Shown here one piece after another: positions 42,000 through 51,211 of a stretch of 64,000 nucleotides of DNA (position 1 is its first letter; each line of letters opens with the position of its first letter). The stretch comes from Candidatus Saccharimonadota bacterium (GTDB lineage Bacteria > Patescibacteriota > Saccharimonadia > Saccharimonadales > UBA4665). Under the pieces are notes generated by a model that made no database searches, was not told the DNA's origin, and saw only the letters and a list, made by a program, of their open reading frames with translations. Position numbers and translations under genes: made by a program. The stretch spans positions 186,001-250,000 of the forward strand of contig JAGXIT010000004.1 in assembly GCA_024635495.1 (NCBI GenBank), in the 5' to 3' direction.

Positions 42000-43508
42000 A
42001 TGCACCTATGGCTATTGCTCTGGCTGATTGTAGCCGTCTCTGAAACATTGCTCTATGTATTTTCAAGCACCAGCTTTTTTGCCCGTAAAAACGTACGTGT
42101 ATTTTTGGGTACGGTACTCCTCATTTCTATACTTGCTACAGCGATTGGGATATTGGCTGCAGACTGGAGGGTTTGGTTGGCGCCAGCTTTCGTGACTCCC
42201 TATCGATTAGTTAACGTCGCTCGATATATGAAATACCGTCTGCAGCCAGACAGACTCAGATCAGTTTCGCTACAAGCTCACATATGGCTGATAGTCTTGC
42301 AGATTTTGCTATTTGCGATTGGATGGTTTGCCTTTCAAATATCAGTGGTAACGCTTTTCGGCGTCATTTTGAGCGTGCAGCTGGTCGTCATACTAGTACT
42401 ACTTCGTTCGACTATCCAGACGTGGGAAAACGCCAAGCCTACGAAAACAGAGCACCACTACACCGACAAGGAACTGCCTTCACTGAGTGTGCTGATACCG
42501 GCGAGGAATGAAACAGAAGAACTGCAGCGCTGCCTCTCAAGCCTGACGAGAAGTGATTATCCCAAGCTCGAAATCTTAGTCTTGGATGACTGCTCACAAG
42601 AAAGACGCACACCTGAGATTATTCGCAGTTTTGCGCAAAGCGGTGTTCGATTCATTAAGGGCGTCGAACCAGAAGAAGCAAACTGGGTTGCAAAAAACCA
42701 TGCCTGTGAGCAATTGCGCACTGAGGCTAGCGGCTCGATGCTGCTCTTTACTAGTGCAGATACGGAATTTGATCCAGGTACACTTCGTGTCATGGTTGAG
42801 CATATGCTCACCGAGAACGACGATATGTTAAGCGTTCTTCCACGAAGGTTGCCGCAGGATGTACGCACTATGTCATTCCTACAGCCCATGCGGTACTATT
42901 GGGAGCTTTGTCTGCCGAGGCGCATGTCTAAGCGGCCGCCAGTACTGAGCACCTGTTGGATGATACGCTCAGACAGGCTAGACGAATATGGTGGTTTTGA
43001 TTCTGTTAGGCAAAGCATATCTCCAGAGTCACATTTTGCTCGCAAGGCAGTGATTGCAGACGCCTACAGTTTCTTGCGCTCAAGTGACGGCTTGGAGGTC
43101 TATAGCATTAAAGATCAGGCTACTCAGTACAATACGACGATACGACTTCGCTACCCACAGTTGCATCGAAGACTCGAGCTTGTGACGCTTACATCATTAT
43201 TTGAATTACTGTTCTTAGCTGGTCCATTTGCCGGTATGGTGCTCAGCTTCTTCTTGCCATACACAATGGCGTTTGGACTCGCTTGGGCTGCGGCAGCGCT
43301 CGCGATTGAGGTGACATACTATTACGCTGCTGTCGAGACTCGCCATGCCACTTTCTTTGTAGCGTTAGTAACTGCGCCATTCGCAATTCTCGTAGACATT
43401 TACATGTTGCACACATCATTGCTCAAATACGAATTCGATGACGTGTATTGGCGCGGTAGAAGCGTTTGTGTACCAGTAATGCGCGTTGAGTCACGCTCAA
43501 AAATTTAG
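42000..43508 (+). CDS. GT2-family membrane glycosyltransferase
   Basis: 502 residues: N-terminal membrane helices (about 1-20, 33-55, 95-130), a cytoplasmic GT-A domain starting LPSLSVLIPARNETEELQRC with LEILVLDDCSQ and the D-x-D-like SADTEFDPGTL, then C-terminal helices. The layout resembles hydroxyl-carotenoid or cellulose-synthase-like glycosyltransferases that act on lipid acceptors. Substrates are unknown. The ATG at 42000 is chosen because TATAGT (41987-41992) ends 7 bases upstream; a longer frame back to 41886 would overlap the secE control region. Confidence 0.82.
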   Translation: MHLWLLLWLIVAVSETLLYVFSSTSFFARKNVRVFLGTVLLISILATAIGILAADWRVWLAPAFVTPYRLVNVARYMKYRLQPDRLRSVSLQAHIWLIVLQILLFAIGWFAFQISVVTLFGVILSVQLVVILVLLRSTIQTWENAKPTKTEHHYTDKELPSLSVLIPARNETEELQRCLSSLTRSDYPKLEILVLDDCSQERRTPEIIRSFAQSGVRFIKGVEPEEANWVAKNHACEQLRTEASGSMLLFTSADTEFDPGTLRVMVEHMLTENDDMLSVLPRRLPQDVRTMSFLQPMRYYWELCLPRRMSKRPPVLSTCWMIRSDRLDEYGGFDSVRQSISPESHFARKAVIADAYSFLRSSDGLEVYSIKDQATQYNTTIRLRYPQLHRRLELVTLTSLFELLFLAGPFAGMVLSFFLPYTMAFGLAWAAAALAIEVTYYYAAVETRHATFFVALVTAPFAILVDIYMLHTSLLKYEFDDVYWRGRSVCVPVMRVESRSKI

Positions 43509-43509
43509 A

Positions 43510-44616
43510 TTATTTCATATTTGGGATGAAGATTGTAAAAGTCGAACCTTCATTTAAGACGCTTTCAAGATTGACTTCAGCATGAATTAGGCGCGCTAAT
43601 TTAAGCGCTACATAGAGACCAAGCCCCGTGCCGCTGGTGCCCTTCAGCCGATAATCTTCTGAGCGATAAAACTTATCAAAGACACGTTCTTGATCTGCTT
43701 TACTTATACCAATGCCTGTGTCAGAAACGGTAAAAAGCACGCCGTCTGGTTTAGGCTTTGCACCGATAACCACGCTACCCTTTTCAGTATATTTGATAGA
43801 GTTCGTAATGAAATTCTGTAATACCTCACGTACGTACAGCTCACTGGAGGTGATTGATTCGAGGTGCGGGTCAATGTCCCCACGTAGCGCTAATCCTTTA
43901 GCTTTAGCCTCTTCCTGATAGCTTTGAATTAGATCTGTTGTAAGCTCGTGTGGATTAATGCTCCCAATTTCAAGAGTAAGCTTGCCTCGCTCGGCACGAC
44001 TTAGTGTCGATAGATCATTGACCATACCTGCAAGAAATATTACTTGTTCATGGGCTACTTTGAGAGCTTCTGCAACAACAGGGTTAATATTTGGCTCACG
44101 GCCGATGATAAACTCAGCGTTGCTAATATTGCCTTCCGCAATTGCAATTGGAGTGCGTAGTTCGTGGCTGACGACACTTATGAACTCATCACGCTCCTCT
44201 TCGAGTGATTTCTCGTGCGTAATATCGCGGAGTAGTATGACATAGCCCTTGTCACCCTTTTCGCCGTAGCCTAGGTGTACTGGTGCGATAGAAAGGTACA
44301 TGTTACTGCGACTACCATCTGTGTAATGGAGTAATAAGTCACGGTTACTTGTCGCGCGTTTGGTGCTTTTTATGAGTTCATCAACTTCAACTACTTGGCC
44401 GTTTTTATCGTATAAGTTTAGATATTTACCCAGGCGTCGGCCTTTGATGCTTCCATTTATATCGAGAATATTCAATGCGGCGCCGTTATATAGTACAACT
44501 CGAAATGCATCATCGACGGCTATCACGCCATCGGCCATACTACCGATAAGACTTTCGAGGCGCTCGTGCTCTAAGGCCACTTCAAGATTTTCGTTTGTGC
44601 CACCCTTGTTCATCAT
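43510..44616 (-). CDS. Cytoplasmic PAS-domain sensor histidine kinase
   Basis: 368 residues without a membrane helix. A PAS domain (about 20-130, VIAVDDAFRVVLYNGAALNI) precedes a PAC-like stretch, then the H-box VVSHELRTPIAIAEG, N-box QNFITNSIKYT, G1 VSDTGIGIS and G2 GTSGTGLGLYVALKL. All catalytic boxes look intact. No response regulator gene is adjacent, so it is an orphan here. As a soluble sensor it probably reads redox, ligand or oxygen state. CATACT ends 7 bases before the ATG. Confidence 0.92.
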   Translation of the reverse strand: MMNKGGTNENLEVALEHERLESLIGSMADGVIAVDDAFRVVLYNGAALNILDINGSIKGRRLGKYLNLYDKNGQVVEVDELIKSTKRATSNRDLLLHYTDGSRSNMYLSIAPVHLGYGEKGDKGYVILLRDITHEKSLEEERDEFISVVSHELRTPIAIAEGNISNAEFIIGREPNINPVVAEALKVAHEQVIFLAGMVNDLSTLSRAERGKLTLEIGSINPHELTTDLIQSYQEEAKAKGLALRGDIDPHLESITSSELYVREVLQNFITNSIKYTEKGSVVIGAKPKPDGVLFTVSDTGIGISKADQERVFDKFYRSEDYRLKGTSGTGLGLYVALKLARLIHAEVNLESVLNEGSTFTIFIPNMK

Positions 44617-44621
44617 AGTAA

Positions 44622-45368
44622 CTAGTATGCCATATCATCATCTAAAGCAGTAGCACTTTGTCTTGGCGTTAAGGCGGGCTGCGTGTGACGTACCAATTTT
44701 GCTGTCGAGCGTGCATAGGGCAGTAGTTCTTCTAAGCGTGCCCAAAAGTCGGGGCCATGATTCATCTGTTCCGTGTGAGTTAACTCGTGAGCTATCACAT
44801 AGTCGATTTGGCTCCACGGCAGCTGAAGAAGGTATATGTTGAATATGAGGTTTTTGTGGCTGTCACAGCTTCCCCATCTGCGTTTGAGCTCTTTGGCCTG
44901 TATAGTCGAATACGTCATATTATGAGCCGCTGCGAAATATGCAACTCTATCTGGGAGAAGCTGTAATGCTTCCTTTTTAAGCGCCCGTTTGGCCGCTGTA
45001 GTCGCTCGAAGCTGTACTAGCGAGCTAGTAATTGATTCTCGAGGATGTACACGTATCAGGACTCTTGTACTTGTAACCCTGGAAGAAGTACTCGAGCCTA
45101 AAGCTACCGTTTCGAACACGATGGTGTGTTGCTTACCGATTTTGCTGCCATTTTCGAGTAGTGTCTCGACTTGAGCTTGCGGTAGTTTCGCTTGAATCCA
45201 GTCTGCTTGCTGGGCGACAAATTTTACTGCTGTCCGGTAGGCAACCCAGGGCGGTAAGGATACTCTCACTCCACTTTGGGTGAGGCTTAGTCGAATAGAC
45301 CGTGAACTCGCCCGCTTCGTAAATGCAACGCTACCAACTCCGGGTACGTCTATGTGTCTTGCTGGCAT
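44622..45368 (-). CDS. YgjP-type zinc metallopeptidase-like hydrolase
   Basis: 248 residues of the YgjP/SprT-like family (M48-related). The zinc motif is VIAHELTHTEQMNHGPDFW: HExxH followed by H about 9 residues later. RWGSCDSHKNLIFNIYLLQL is the other family hallmark. The substrate of this family is unknown; a link to restriction or protein turnover has been proposed. Its stop is 5 bases from the histidine kinase start on the same strand. Confidence 0.88.
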   Translation of the reverse strand: MPARHIDVPGVGSVAFTKRASSRSIRLSLTQSGVRVSLPPWVAYRTAVKFVAQQADWIQAKLPQAQVETLLENGSKIGKQHTIVFETVALGSSTSSRVTSTRVLIRVHPRESITSSLVQLRATTAAKRALKKEALQLLPDRVAYFAAAHNMTYSTIQAKELKRRWGSCDSHKNLIFNIYLLQLPWSQIDYVIAHELTHTEQMNHGPDFWARLEELLPYARSTAKLVRHTQPALTPRQSATALDDDMAY

Positions 45369-45375
45369 AGAATGC

Positions 45376-46038
45376 CTACTGTATGTTGATATTCCGGCGG
45401 TTCATGTCTACTCGACCCGCACCAGGATTAGGTATCAAATTTATGAGTCCAGGCCTGCCGGTTTTCACCGCATGCACATCTAGCTGTATAAGACGTTTTT
45501 CCATCAAGTGACGCATAATTGCATTCTTCTGCATATTGAATACATGCTTACCACTCAAAACAACATATCGCTCAGTCATTTCAGGGTTTTGCATACCACT
45601 GAGTAGCTCACGGAAAGTAGCGGGGTCAATTTCTTGAGCGTATTTATCATCATGTTTGCGACGATCTCGGTTTGTTGCTCTCTGAAATGCAGAATCTGGA
45701 TCAATCTGGAGCCAAAGAAGAACTGGTTCTGCGCCGAGCTTTAGTGCCATATTACGAAGTGAACGACGCTGGCTGAGCCGCATAACATTTGTATCGAACA
45801 CTACGCTCATCCCTGCGCTCAAAAACTCACCAGACATATAGGTCATCAGACTATTTACAATATGGTTTTCGTCATTACTGTACGTGGGCTTCTCGAATAA
45901 CTCAGCTCGGATGCGGTCAGCCTGTACATGAGCAGCGTTGAGTTGTGAGCAAATTTGACGTGATACGAATGTCTTGCCTGAGCCTGGCATTCCATACAAT
46001 AAAATCAAAAGGGGTTTGGTGGGCTGTAATTTTGCCAT
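45376..46038 (-). CDS. P-loop kinase of the AAA_33/polynucleotide-kinase type
   Basis: 220 residues starting with Walker A GMPGSGKTF (16-24), then VQADRIRAELFEKPTY, VVFDTNVMRLSQRRSLRNMA and LWLQIDPDSAFQRATNRDRR, a typical zeta-toxin/PNK-like kinase plan. It phosphorylates an unknown small molecule or nucleic-acid end. The C-terminus (LINLIPNPGAGRVDMNRRNI) is polar. The ATG at 46038 is used instead of an in-frame TTG at 46086. Confidence 0.75.
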   Translation of the reverse strand: MAKLQPTKPLLILLYGMPGSGKTFVSRQICSQLNAAHVQADRIRAELFEKPTYSNDENHIVNSLMTYMSGEFLSAGMSVVFDTNVMRLSQRRSLRNMALKLGAEPVLLWLQIDPDSAFQRATNRDRRKHDDKYAQEIDPATFRELLSGMQNPEMTERYVVLSGKHVFNMQKNAIMRHLMEKRLIQLDVHAVKTGRPGLINLIPNPGAGRVDMNRRNINIQ

Positions 46039-46140
46039 GTCTGCATATATGTATAGCAAAAAACTCCTCTCACGACAAGCAAGCAAATCTATAACTTGTA
46101 CGCAAGTCGGTTTTCAATGCTAATTATTTCGATAATATAC

Positions 46141-46176
46141 ATACAAAAAGCCCATCTTTCGATGGACTCTTTGTAT
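46141..46176 (-). terminator. Terminator of the tRNA-Leu/tRNA-Val transcript
   Basis: On the minus strand CCATC-GAAA-GATGG, extended by ATACAAA/TTTGTAT, is followed by CTTTTTGTATG. It lies right at the 3' end of tRNA-Val. Confidence 0.75.
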
Positions 46177-46252
46177 GGTGGGTGATGAGGGACTCGAACC
46201 CCCGACCCTCTCGGTGTAAACGAGATGCTCTAGCCAACTGAGCTAATCACCC
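46176..46252 (-). tRNA. tRNA-Val (anticodon TAC)
   Basis: 77 bases including encoded CCA. Acceptor GGGTGAT/ATCACCC, anticodon stem TCTCG/CGAGA with loop TTTACAC (anticodon TAC), T-arm with GGTTCGAGTCC. Confidence 0.96.
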
Positions 46253-46260
46253 GTGATTTA

Positions 46261-46345
46261 TGGTGCGAACGAGAGGACTTGAACCTCCACCCATTGCTGG
46301 ACTACCACCTCAAGGTAGCGCGTCTACCAATTTCGCCACGTCCGC
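46261..46345 (-). tRNA. tRNA-Leu (anticodon GAG)
   Basis: 85 bases including encoded CCA, with a long variable arm. Acceptor GCGGACG/CGTTCGC (one wobble), anticodon stem CTACC/GGTAG with loop TTGAGGT (anticodon GAG), T-arm GGTTCAAGTCC. It lies 8 bases upstream of tRNA-Val on the same strand. Confidence 0.96.
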
Positions 46346-46397
46346 ACGAATAAAAAGGAGAATAACTACGTTATGTTATCTGTTTTTTGCTAAAAAC

Positions 46398-46724
46398 TCA
46401 AGTGGTACGATGTTTTTTCTTTCTTTGAGTGACTGAGCGTCCCCTGCGGTAGCCTCTGCGAAAGTTTTTGTCATGCATCATACGGCGCTCAGCAAAAGAA
46501 CTGAGCCCTCGGAGTGCAACGTACAGCCAGATTATGTTTAGTAAACTACTTATGTAGACATGCTTGTTCCAAGTGTAGGTTAGCATTAATACGCTACCCA
46601 GTATATTGTCTAACTCGTACCAAGCCGATGATACTTTCCAGTATCCACTATTTATGCGCCAAAAACCAAAGAGTATTAATAAACCACCAGCTAATCCTAT
46701 GTAATCGTAGTGATCAAAAGACAT
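46398..46724 (-). CDS. CBU_0592-like small membrane protein
   Basis: 108 residues with three hydrophobic helices (about 8-25, 38-53, 56-74) and a strongly basic tail (RRGYRRGRSVTQRKKKHRTT). The start DYIGLAGGLLILFGFWRINS followed by YELDNILGSVLML fits the CBU_0592-like domain, of unknown function. It is 6 bases past the GlcD-type gene stop. Confidence 0.6.
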   Translation of the reverse strand: MSFDHYDYIGLAGGLLILFGFWRINSGYWKVSSAWYELDNILGSVLMLTYTWNKHVYISSLLNIIWLYVALRGLSSFAERRMMHDKNFRRGYRRGRSVTQRKKKHRTT

Positions 46725-46730
46725 AGGTGT

Positions 46731-48368
46731 TTAGCTGCGGGGCATGTGGTTATAGAGGTGTCCAAGGCTATATGAATTGCGTAAAAGTGAACGGACGTTT
46801 TCTTTTGTGGCGCTTACTTTGACGCCTGGGTTCATAATCTCATAGGGATCAAATATCTTTTTTAAGGCTTCGAAGATAGCTATGACTTCCGGGCTATACA
46901 ATGTGCTTAGATATGGTCCGCGCAATCGTCCATCGTTGTGCTGAGCTGAGATTGAGCCACCAAGCTTAGTGACAAGGCTGTAGTATTCATCCATGAGCTT
47001 GAATGCCTTTTGCCTATCGCCTATTTCGGACAAGTTCAAGAATGGGTATAGGTGTAAATTACCCTCGCCTATCGGGCCCCAGAGTGCAACCTCAAGTTGC
47101 AATGTTTTACAAAGTGCGTACGTAGCGGTAATGAGTTCGTAGAGTTTGTCTACAGGAACTATTGCATCTTCGATGAGTGGTAATGGTTTTACTTCTTTAT
47201 TACTATGTGACAACAATGTTGCCGTGGCGTGTCGAATCTTCCACAATTTACCTATTTCGTGTGGGTCTGACTCTTCTTTAGTCTCGACCGAATATTCTTC
47301 TAGTATTTTTCGAATGTGCTTCAGGGTCTTTTTGCGCTGCCTGTCTGCCGGATCGTCAACCTCTATTATAAGCGCAGCTCCTGGCATGGTTCCGGGCAGT
47401 ACTTCTTTCAACTGGTTTGGGTTGAGCTCTTGAACTTTTCGGAGTAGATTACCATCAACGAATTCGATAGCGCTTGGTCTTTGTGCCAAGTCACGTAATT
47501 TTTTACTAGCATCACAGGCTTTTTGCACCTCATCAAAGAAAGCAGCGAAAACTATTGTTTCGGGGTTGTAAGCTTCAGTTTCACTGGTGATTTCAGTGAC
47601 AATACCAAGTGTACCTTGCGAACCAACGAATAACGGAGTGAGGTCAAAGCTTCCGTCTTTCAGCTTGATGCCTGCTAGATTATATCCTGCAGTGTTGTAG
47701 GCTACGCTGGGATATCCCTTTTCGATAACTTCTTTATGTTCTTCTATGAGCTTGTCGACAGATCGATATATCTCACCCTCGAACGTAGTCAGGCCAAGTT
47801 TCTTATTGAACTCGCGCTTATGCAAGCGCTTGGTTTCGATAACTTCTCCGTTCGCCAGCACCACACGGAGTGATTTTACATAGTCACCCGTCACGCCGTA
47901 TTTAATAGATTTATGACCTGCGGCGTTATTTGCAACTGCTCCACCAATAGTGCTGTACTCGATACTTGCTGGGTAGGCCGGCAAAAACCGTTCGTGCGTG
48001 TGAAGCGTTTGCTGCGCACGTCCATAATTAAGGCCAGGTTCCATCGTAATGATGCCTGACTTAGAATCAAGCTCAACAATCCTATTCATATGAGCCGGAA
48101 ACGCCATGATGATGCCATTTCCTATCGCAGCACCTGTCATATCTGTGCCACTGCCACGGGCTGTGATCGGTATCATTCGACCACGCTCAGCGAGCTGCCA
48201 AGCAAAACGTGCAGTCTTGCGGACATCGTTTTCGTTCCGCGGATAGACCACGATACTTGGGGCTAGAGTAAATATACTGTTATCAGTCGCAAAGTGCCGA
48301 CGGGCATCAGCGCTCGTCATCACTTCACCCAGTAAATGTTCTTGTAGATAATGTGCGACTTTGCTCAT
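46731..48368 (-). CDS. FAD-linked dehydrogenase, GlcD/D-lactate dehydrogenase type (second copy)
   Basis: 545 residues, same family as 3571-5235. FAD-binding segment ARGSGTDMTGAAIGNGI (near 70-86), STIGGAVANNAAGHKSIKYG, and C-terminal GPIGEGNLHLYPFL with AQHNDGRLRGPYLS. No Fe-S domain. The two copies share the layout but differ throughout, so they are not a recent duplication and may use different 2-hydroxy acids. GGAGG lies about 13 bases before the ATG. Confidence 0.85.
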   Translation of the reverse strand: MSKVAHYLQEHLLGEVMTSADARRHFATDNSIFTLAPSIVVYPRNENDVRKTARFAWQLAERGRMIPITARGSGTDMTGAAIGNGIIMAFPAHMNRIVELDSKSGIITMEPGLNYGRAQQTLHTHERFLPAYPASIEYSTIGGAVANNAAGHKSIKYGVTGDYVKSLRVVLANGEVIETKRLHKREFNKKLGLTTFEGEIYRSVDKLIEEHKEVIEKGYPSVAYNTAGYNLAGIKLKDGSFDLTPLFVGSQGTLGIVTEITSETEAYNPETIVFAAFFDEVQKACDASKKLRDLAQRPSAIEFVDGNLLRKVQELNPNQLKEVLPGTMPGAALIIEVDDPADRQRKKTLKHIRKILEEYSVETKEESDPHEIGKLWKIRHATATLLSHSNKEVKPLPLIEDAIVPVDKLYELITATYALCKTLQLEVALWGPIGEGNLHLYPFLNLSEIGDRQKAFKLMDEYYSLVTKLGGSISAQHNDGRLRGPYLSTLYSPEVIAIFEALKKIFDPYEIMNPGVKVSATKENVRSLLRNSYSLGHLYNHMPRS

Positions 48369-48447
48369 GCCTAATCTATTCCTCCAAGTAATGTTTAATC
48401 TGTCGTTATCATACCATAACCAGTTTACGCGTGTGTAGGCATAATTT

Positions 48448-48468
48448 TGGTGCGGACGAGAGGACTTG
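48448..48468. repeat. tRNA-Leu 3'-end fragment
   Basis: TGGTGCGGACGAGAGGACTTG matches the 3' end of tRNA-Leu(CAG) at 48613 and of tRNA-Leu(GAG) at 46261 with one mismatch each, in the same orientation. Past it the sequence diverges. A weaker inverted T-arm-like copy (GGTTCAAGTCTTCT) is at 48555-48568. The 48469-48573 stretch holds nothing else I can name. Confidence 0.55.
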
Positions 48469-48573
48469 CATTGATAAGCTCGCTACCGCGCAAAAGCGCT
48501 GACTGCTCGGCCAAGCTTTGACTTCGAGCACAGCCACAGGTTATTCACGCCTCCGGTTCAAGTCTTCTAACGA

Positions 48574-48614
48574 CAATACAACAAAACGACCATAAAGGTC
48601 GCTTGGTTGTATTG
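48574..48614 (-). terminator. Terminator of tRNA-Leu (CAG)
   Basis: On the minus strand CGACC-TTTAT-GGTCG is followed by TTTTGTTGT; outer arms CAATACAAC (48574-48582) and GTTGTATTG (48606-48614) also pair. It begins at the CCA end of the tRNA. Confidence 0.75.
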
Positions 48615-48698
48615 GTGCGGATGAGAGGACTTGAACCTCCACAGAGTTGCCCCTACTAGTCTCTGAAACTAGCGCGTCTACCATTTCGCCACATCCGC
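48613..48698 (-). tRNA. tRNA-Leu (anticodon CAG)
   Basis: 86 bases including encoded CCA, long variable arm. Acceptor GCGGATG/CATCCGC, anticodon stem CTAGT/ACTAG with loop TTCAGAG (anticodon CAG), T-arm GGTTCAAGTCC. Confidence 0.96.
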
Positions 48699-48805
48699 AT
48701 AGTGTCTAAAGCTTAAACTAGACGTTAGTTTACTATCATTACCGACAAAAATAATAACCTAGTGTTGCCAGCCTATGGTAGCCGTTTTTAAGATTATAGG
48801 CAAGA

Positions 48806-50596
48806 TTACTTTGGTATTTTGCCGGTTTTGATTTGCCAGTTCTGGACTGAGTAATAACGGTCCGAATCACTATTTATTGAGTGTTCGACAAGCCCAACCA
48901 CTTTACCTCTAGTAATATAAATATCGTTAGGTTGGAACAATGCGATTGCTGGTACGTCTTTTTGCCATGCTTTTAAGAACGCTGCGTACTTTAACGTACG
49001 AGTCGTCGAGTCACTACGGGTTCTGCCCGACTCAAGAGCAGTATCGGCCTCTGCTGAATTGTATTCCGAGAAGTTCAAGCGATTAGCACTTCTGAGATCG
49101 GCTTCTGAGCTGTCCCAGTATACGAACACGTCAGGGTCGACTCCTATGGATATGGTGTGAAGGACCGCCGTATAGTCGTGTCGGTTTACGGTTGCTCTAA
49201 AGTCAGCAGAAATTTGCGGCACTAATTGCATTTCTACCCCAAGCTTCTTCCAAGCATCTTTCAGGTAGGTACCAACTGCCCGACCCTCTGGTGTATTTTC
49301 GATAATAAGCTGAAAGCGTAGGTCCTGCTTTTCTTTACTTCGTATCATACTACCTTCAGAGTATTTCCAGCCGGCCTTGTCGAGAATCGTTTTTGCGCTT
49401 TCGAGGTTATAAGACGCTTGATCAAATTTCTTGTCATAGCCTAATTGTCCTATAAGGAGTGGGCCTCGTGCGGGCGTCACCTGAAAATCAAAAATTTTTA
49501 AGATCTCTACTTGGCTAACGCTAAGTTGTAGTGCGCTTCGGACAGCCTTATCTTTCATGACACCTTCACTATTTTTGAAAAATACCATTGTTTCGGCGGT
49601 AAGTGGAAACCGATACACGTATGAGTCTGAGGTGTAATGTAGCTCTTCGGGAATTGTTTCTAGTCCTGCGATGGCAATAATGGCGCGCTTTTGATACGCA
49701 GATACAAGCTGCTCACGAGATTCATAGGTGTGCAATATAAAACTTGCGAGCTTTGGTGCTCCATCATGATACTTATCATAAGGTTTAAGCTGGATAAGAT
49801 CGGTAGCGATACCTGACGCGGTATCACTACCAAATTGCAATCCATCCCATTCGAATGGCCCGGTGCCAATTGGTGCGGTAGAATTAAATTTACTCGCTTG
49901 AATGTCTTCGGCCGGAATACCTGCTAGTTTGTGCTGCGGAACGATGCCAGTGGTAAGACTGTATGGAAATGACGTCAGTATGTTCGGAAGCGTAAAACGT
50001 ACGCTAAAATCATCTATTTTATCTATGCGGATTCCCTGCCAACTGTTGAAGAATGGCGACTGTACGTCAGGATTTTGGATTAATTTATAGGTGAAAACCA
50101 CATCATCGGCAGTAAATGGCTTACCGTCATGCCAACGTATATTTTGCTTGAGGTGAACTGTGTATTTTTTGGCACTTGCATCGACATCATAATTTGAAGC
50201 GAGGTCACTCACAAGTTTGTTTGAATCATCATACTTGAATAAGCCAGAAAAAATGAGATGCGATACGCTGGCGTCAACCTTGCTGGTCGCAAACAATGGA
50301 CTTGCGGTTGAATATGTACCTATTATCCCTTCATCATATACACCACCAGGAACAGGCCCTGAAGTCAAAAAGTACTGATTGAGATTTACGGTCTGAAAAA
50401 CAGTTAATATTGGCAGTAGAAGCACGAGAAAAACCCAACCGACAATGAATCGTTTCACCTGCCAGAGATGTATAAACCTATCGAAAAAGTTGTCGTTAAA
50501 TCTCTCGTCAGCATACGAGCGAGCTTCCTCGACTTGCTTGCGATGACGACGAAACAACCTGCGCATACGTAAACGGGTTCGTCGATCTACTATCAT
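48806..50596 (-). CDS. Membrane-anchored peptide-type solute-binding protein (SBP_bac_5)
   Basis: 596 residues of the OppA/DppA family. Residues 1-50 are cytoplasmic and very basic (RRTRLRMRRLFRRHRKQVEE), a single helix spans about 53-72, and the rest is the extracellular two-lobed binding domain with KYTVHLKQNIRWHDGKPFTA, the family signature, near 140-160. There is no signal peptidase site or lipobox, so it stays anchored by its N-terminal helix. No ABC permease or ATPase genes are adjacent. It likely captures oligopeptides, which a reduced-genome organism would need to import. Confidence 0.87.
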   Translation of the reverse strand: MIVDRRTRLRMRRLFRRHRKQVEEARSYADERFNDNFFDRFIHLWQVKRFIVGWVFLVLLLPILTVFQTVNLNQYFLTSGPVPGGVYDEGIIGTYSTASPLFATSKVDASVSHLIFSGLFKYDDSNKLVSDLASNYDVDASAKKYTVHLKQNIRWHDGKPFTADDVVFTYKLIQNPDVQSPFFNSWQGIRIDKIDDFSVRFTLPNILTSFPYSLTTGIVPQHKLAGIPAEDIQASKFNSTAPIGTGPFEWDGLQFGSDTASGIATDLIQLKPYDKYHDGAPKLASFILHTYESREQLVSAYQKRAIIAIAGLETIPEELHYTSDSYVYRFPLTAETMVFFKNSEGVMKDKAVRSALQLSVSQVEILKIFDFQVTPARGPLLIGQLGYDKKFDQASYNLESAKTILDKAGWKYSEGSMIRSKEKQDLRFQLIIENTPEGRAVGTYLKDAWKKLGVEMQLVPQISADFRATVNRHDYTAVLHTISIGVDPDVFVYWDSSEADLRSANRLNFSEYNSAEADTALESGRTRSDSTTRTLKYAAFLKAWQKDVPAIALFQPNDIYITRGKVVGLVEHSINSDSDRYYSVQNWQIKTGKIPK

Positions 50597-50615
50597 GTTT
50601 CGAAATTACTCCGTT

Positions 50616-50831
50616 CTAGACTATGATGACACTGAGCAAAAGCGAGAGTGTGAAGACAAGTCCTGTGACAACAGTCAATTGATAGATGGTTTTATCAGTA
50701 CCACGACGTTCCGTGTTGACTTCACCCGTACTACCAATGCCTGCACCTAAAGACGCGCCTCTTGTCTGCACTAATATCAGTAATGTCAGTAATAACACTG
50801 ATACGATTGAAACGTAGTTATATATACTCAT
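50616..50831 (-). CDS. secG: Preprotein translocase subunit SecG
   Basis: 71 residues, two helices (about 3-20 and 50-70) with the SecG-type linker LVQTRGASLGAGIGSTGEV. It overlaps the holin-like gene by 4 bases and lies 19 bases before the solute-binding protein gene, all on the minus strand. Confidence 0.88.
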   Translation of the reverse strand: MSIYNYVSIVSVLLLTLLILVQTRGASLGAGIGSTGEVNTERRGTDKTIYQLTVVTGLVFTLSLLLSVIIV

Positions 50832-51205
50832 CGTCTTTCTAGTATAGCGGTCATAAGATAATTTACCAAGCCAATGATCAAACCAGTTAGTACTGCAGCG
50901 CCAAAGCCATATATGTGCAATGGATCATACAGTAATGCAGCTAGGTAAACCGTTATGCCATTGATAATTATCATAAATAGACCAAGAGTGAGTACTAGTG
51001 CGGGCACACTAATAATGACGAGGATTGGTCGTATGACGGCATTTAGTACTGCCAGGATTGCTCCGGCAATAATAATCACACCCAACTGTTGCTGAAAGTC
51101 GATAGCACCATTTAGTAAGCCTGCTGCGATCCATAGGCCAAGGCTGCTCACTAACCAGCGAAGGAGTAGTGAATATAGGATTCCTTTTTGATGACCTGTG
51201 CTCAT
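50828..51205 (-). CDS. Phage holin family IV-like membrane protein
   Basis: 125 residues with four helices in the PF04020-like layout (LLRWLVSSLGLWIAAGLL, AGAILAVLNAVIRPILVI, LTLGLFMIIINGITVYLAAL, VLTGLIIGLVNYLM). Despite the family name such chromosomal proteins are not part of a phage; there are no phage genes nearby. Role unknown. Co-transcribed with secG. Confidence 0.8.
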   Translation of the reverse strand: MSTGHQKGILYSLLLRWLVSSLGLWIAAGLLNGAIDFQQQLGVIIIAGAILAVLNAVIRPILVIISVPALVLTLGLFMIIINGITVYLAALLYDPLHIYGFGAAVLTGLIIGLVNYLMTAILERR

Positions 51206-51211
51206 AGCTCT

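Noticed and set aside
48469-48590. Possible extra tRNA on the plus strand ending in GGTTCAAGTC
   Set aside because: No D-arm, anticodon stem or acceptor pairing can be formed; treated as tRNA-derived debris.
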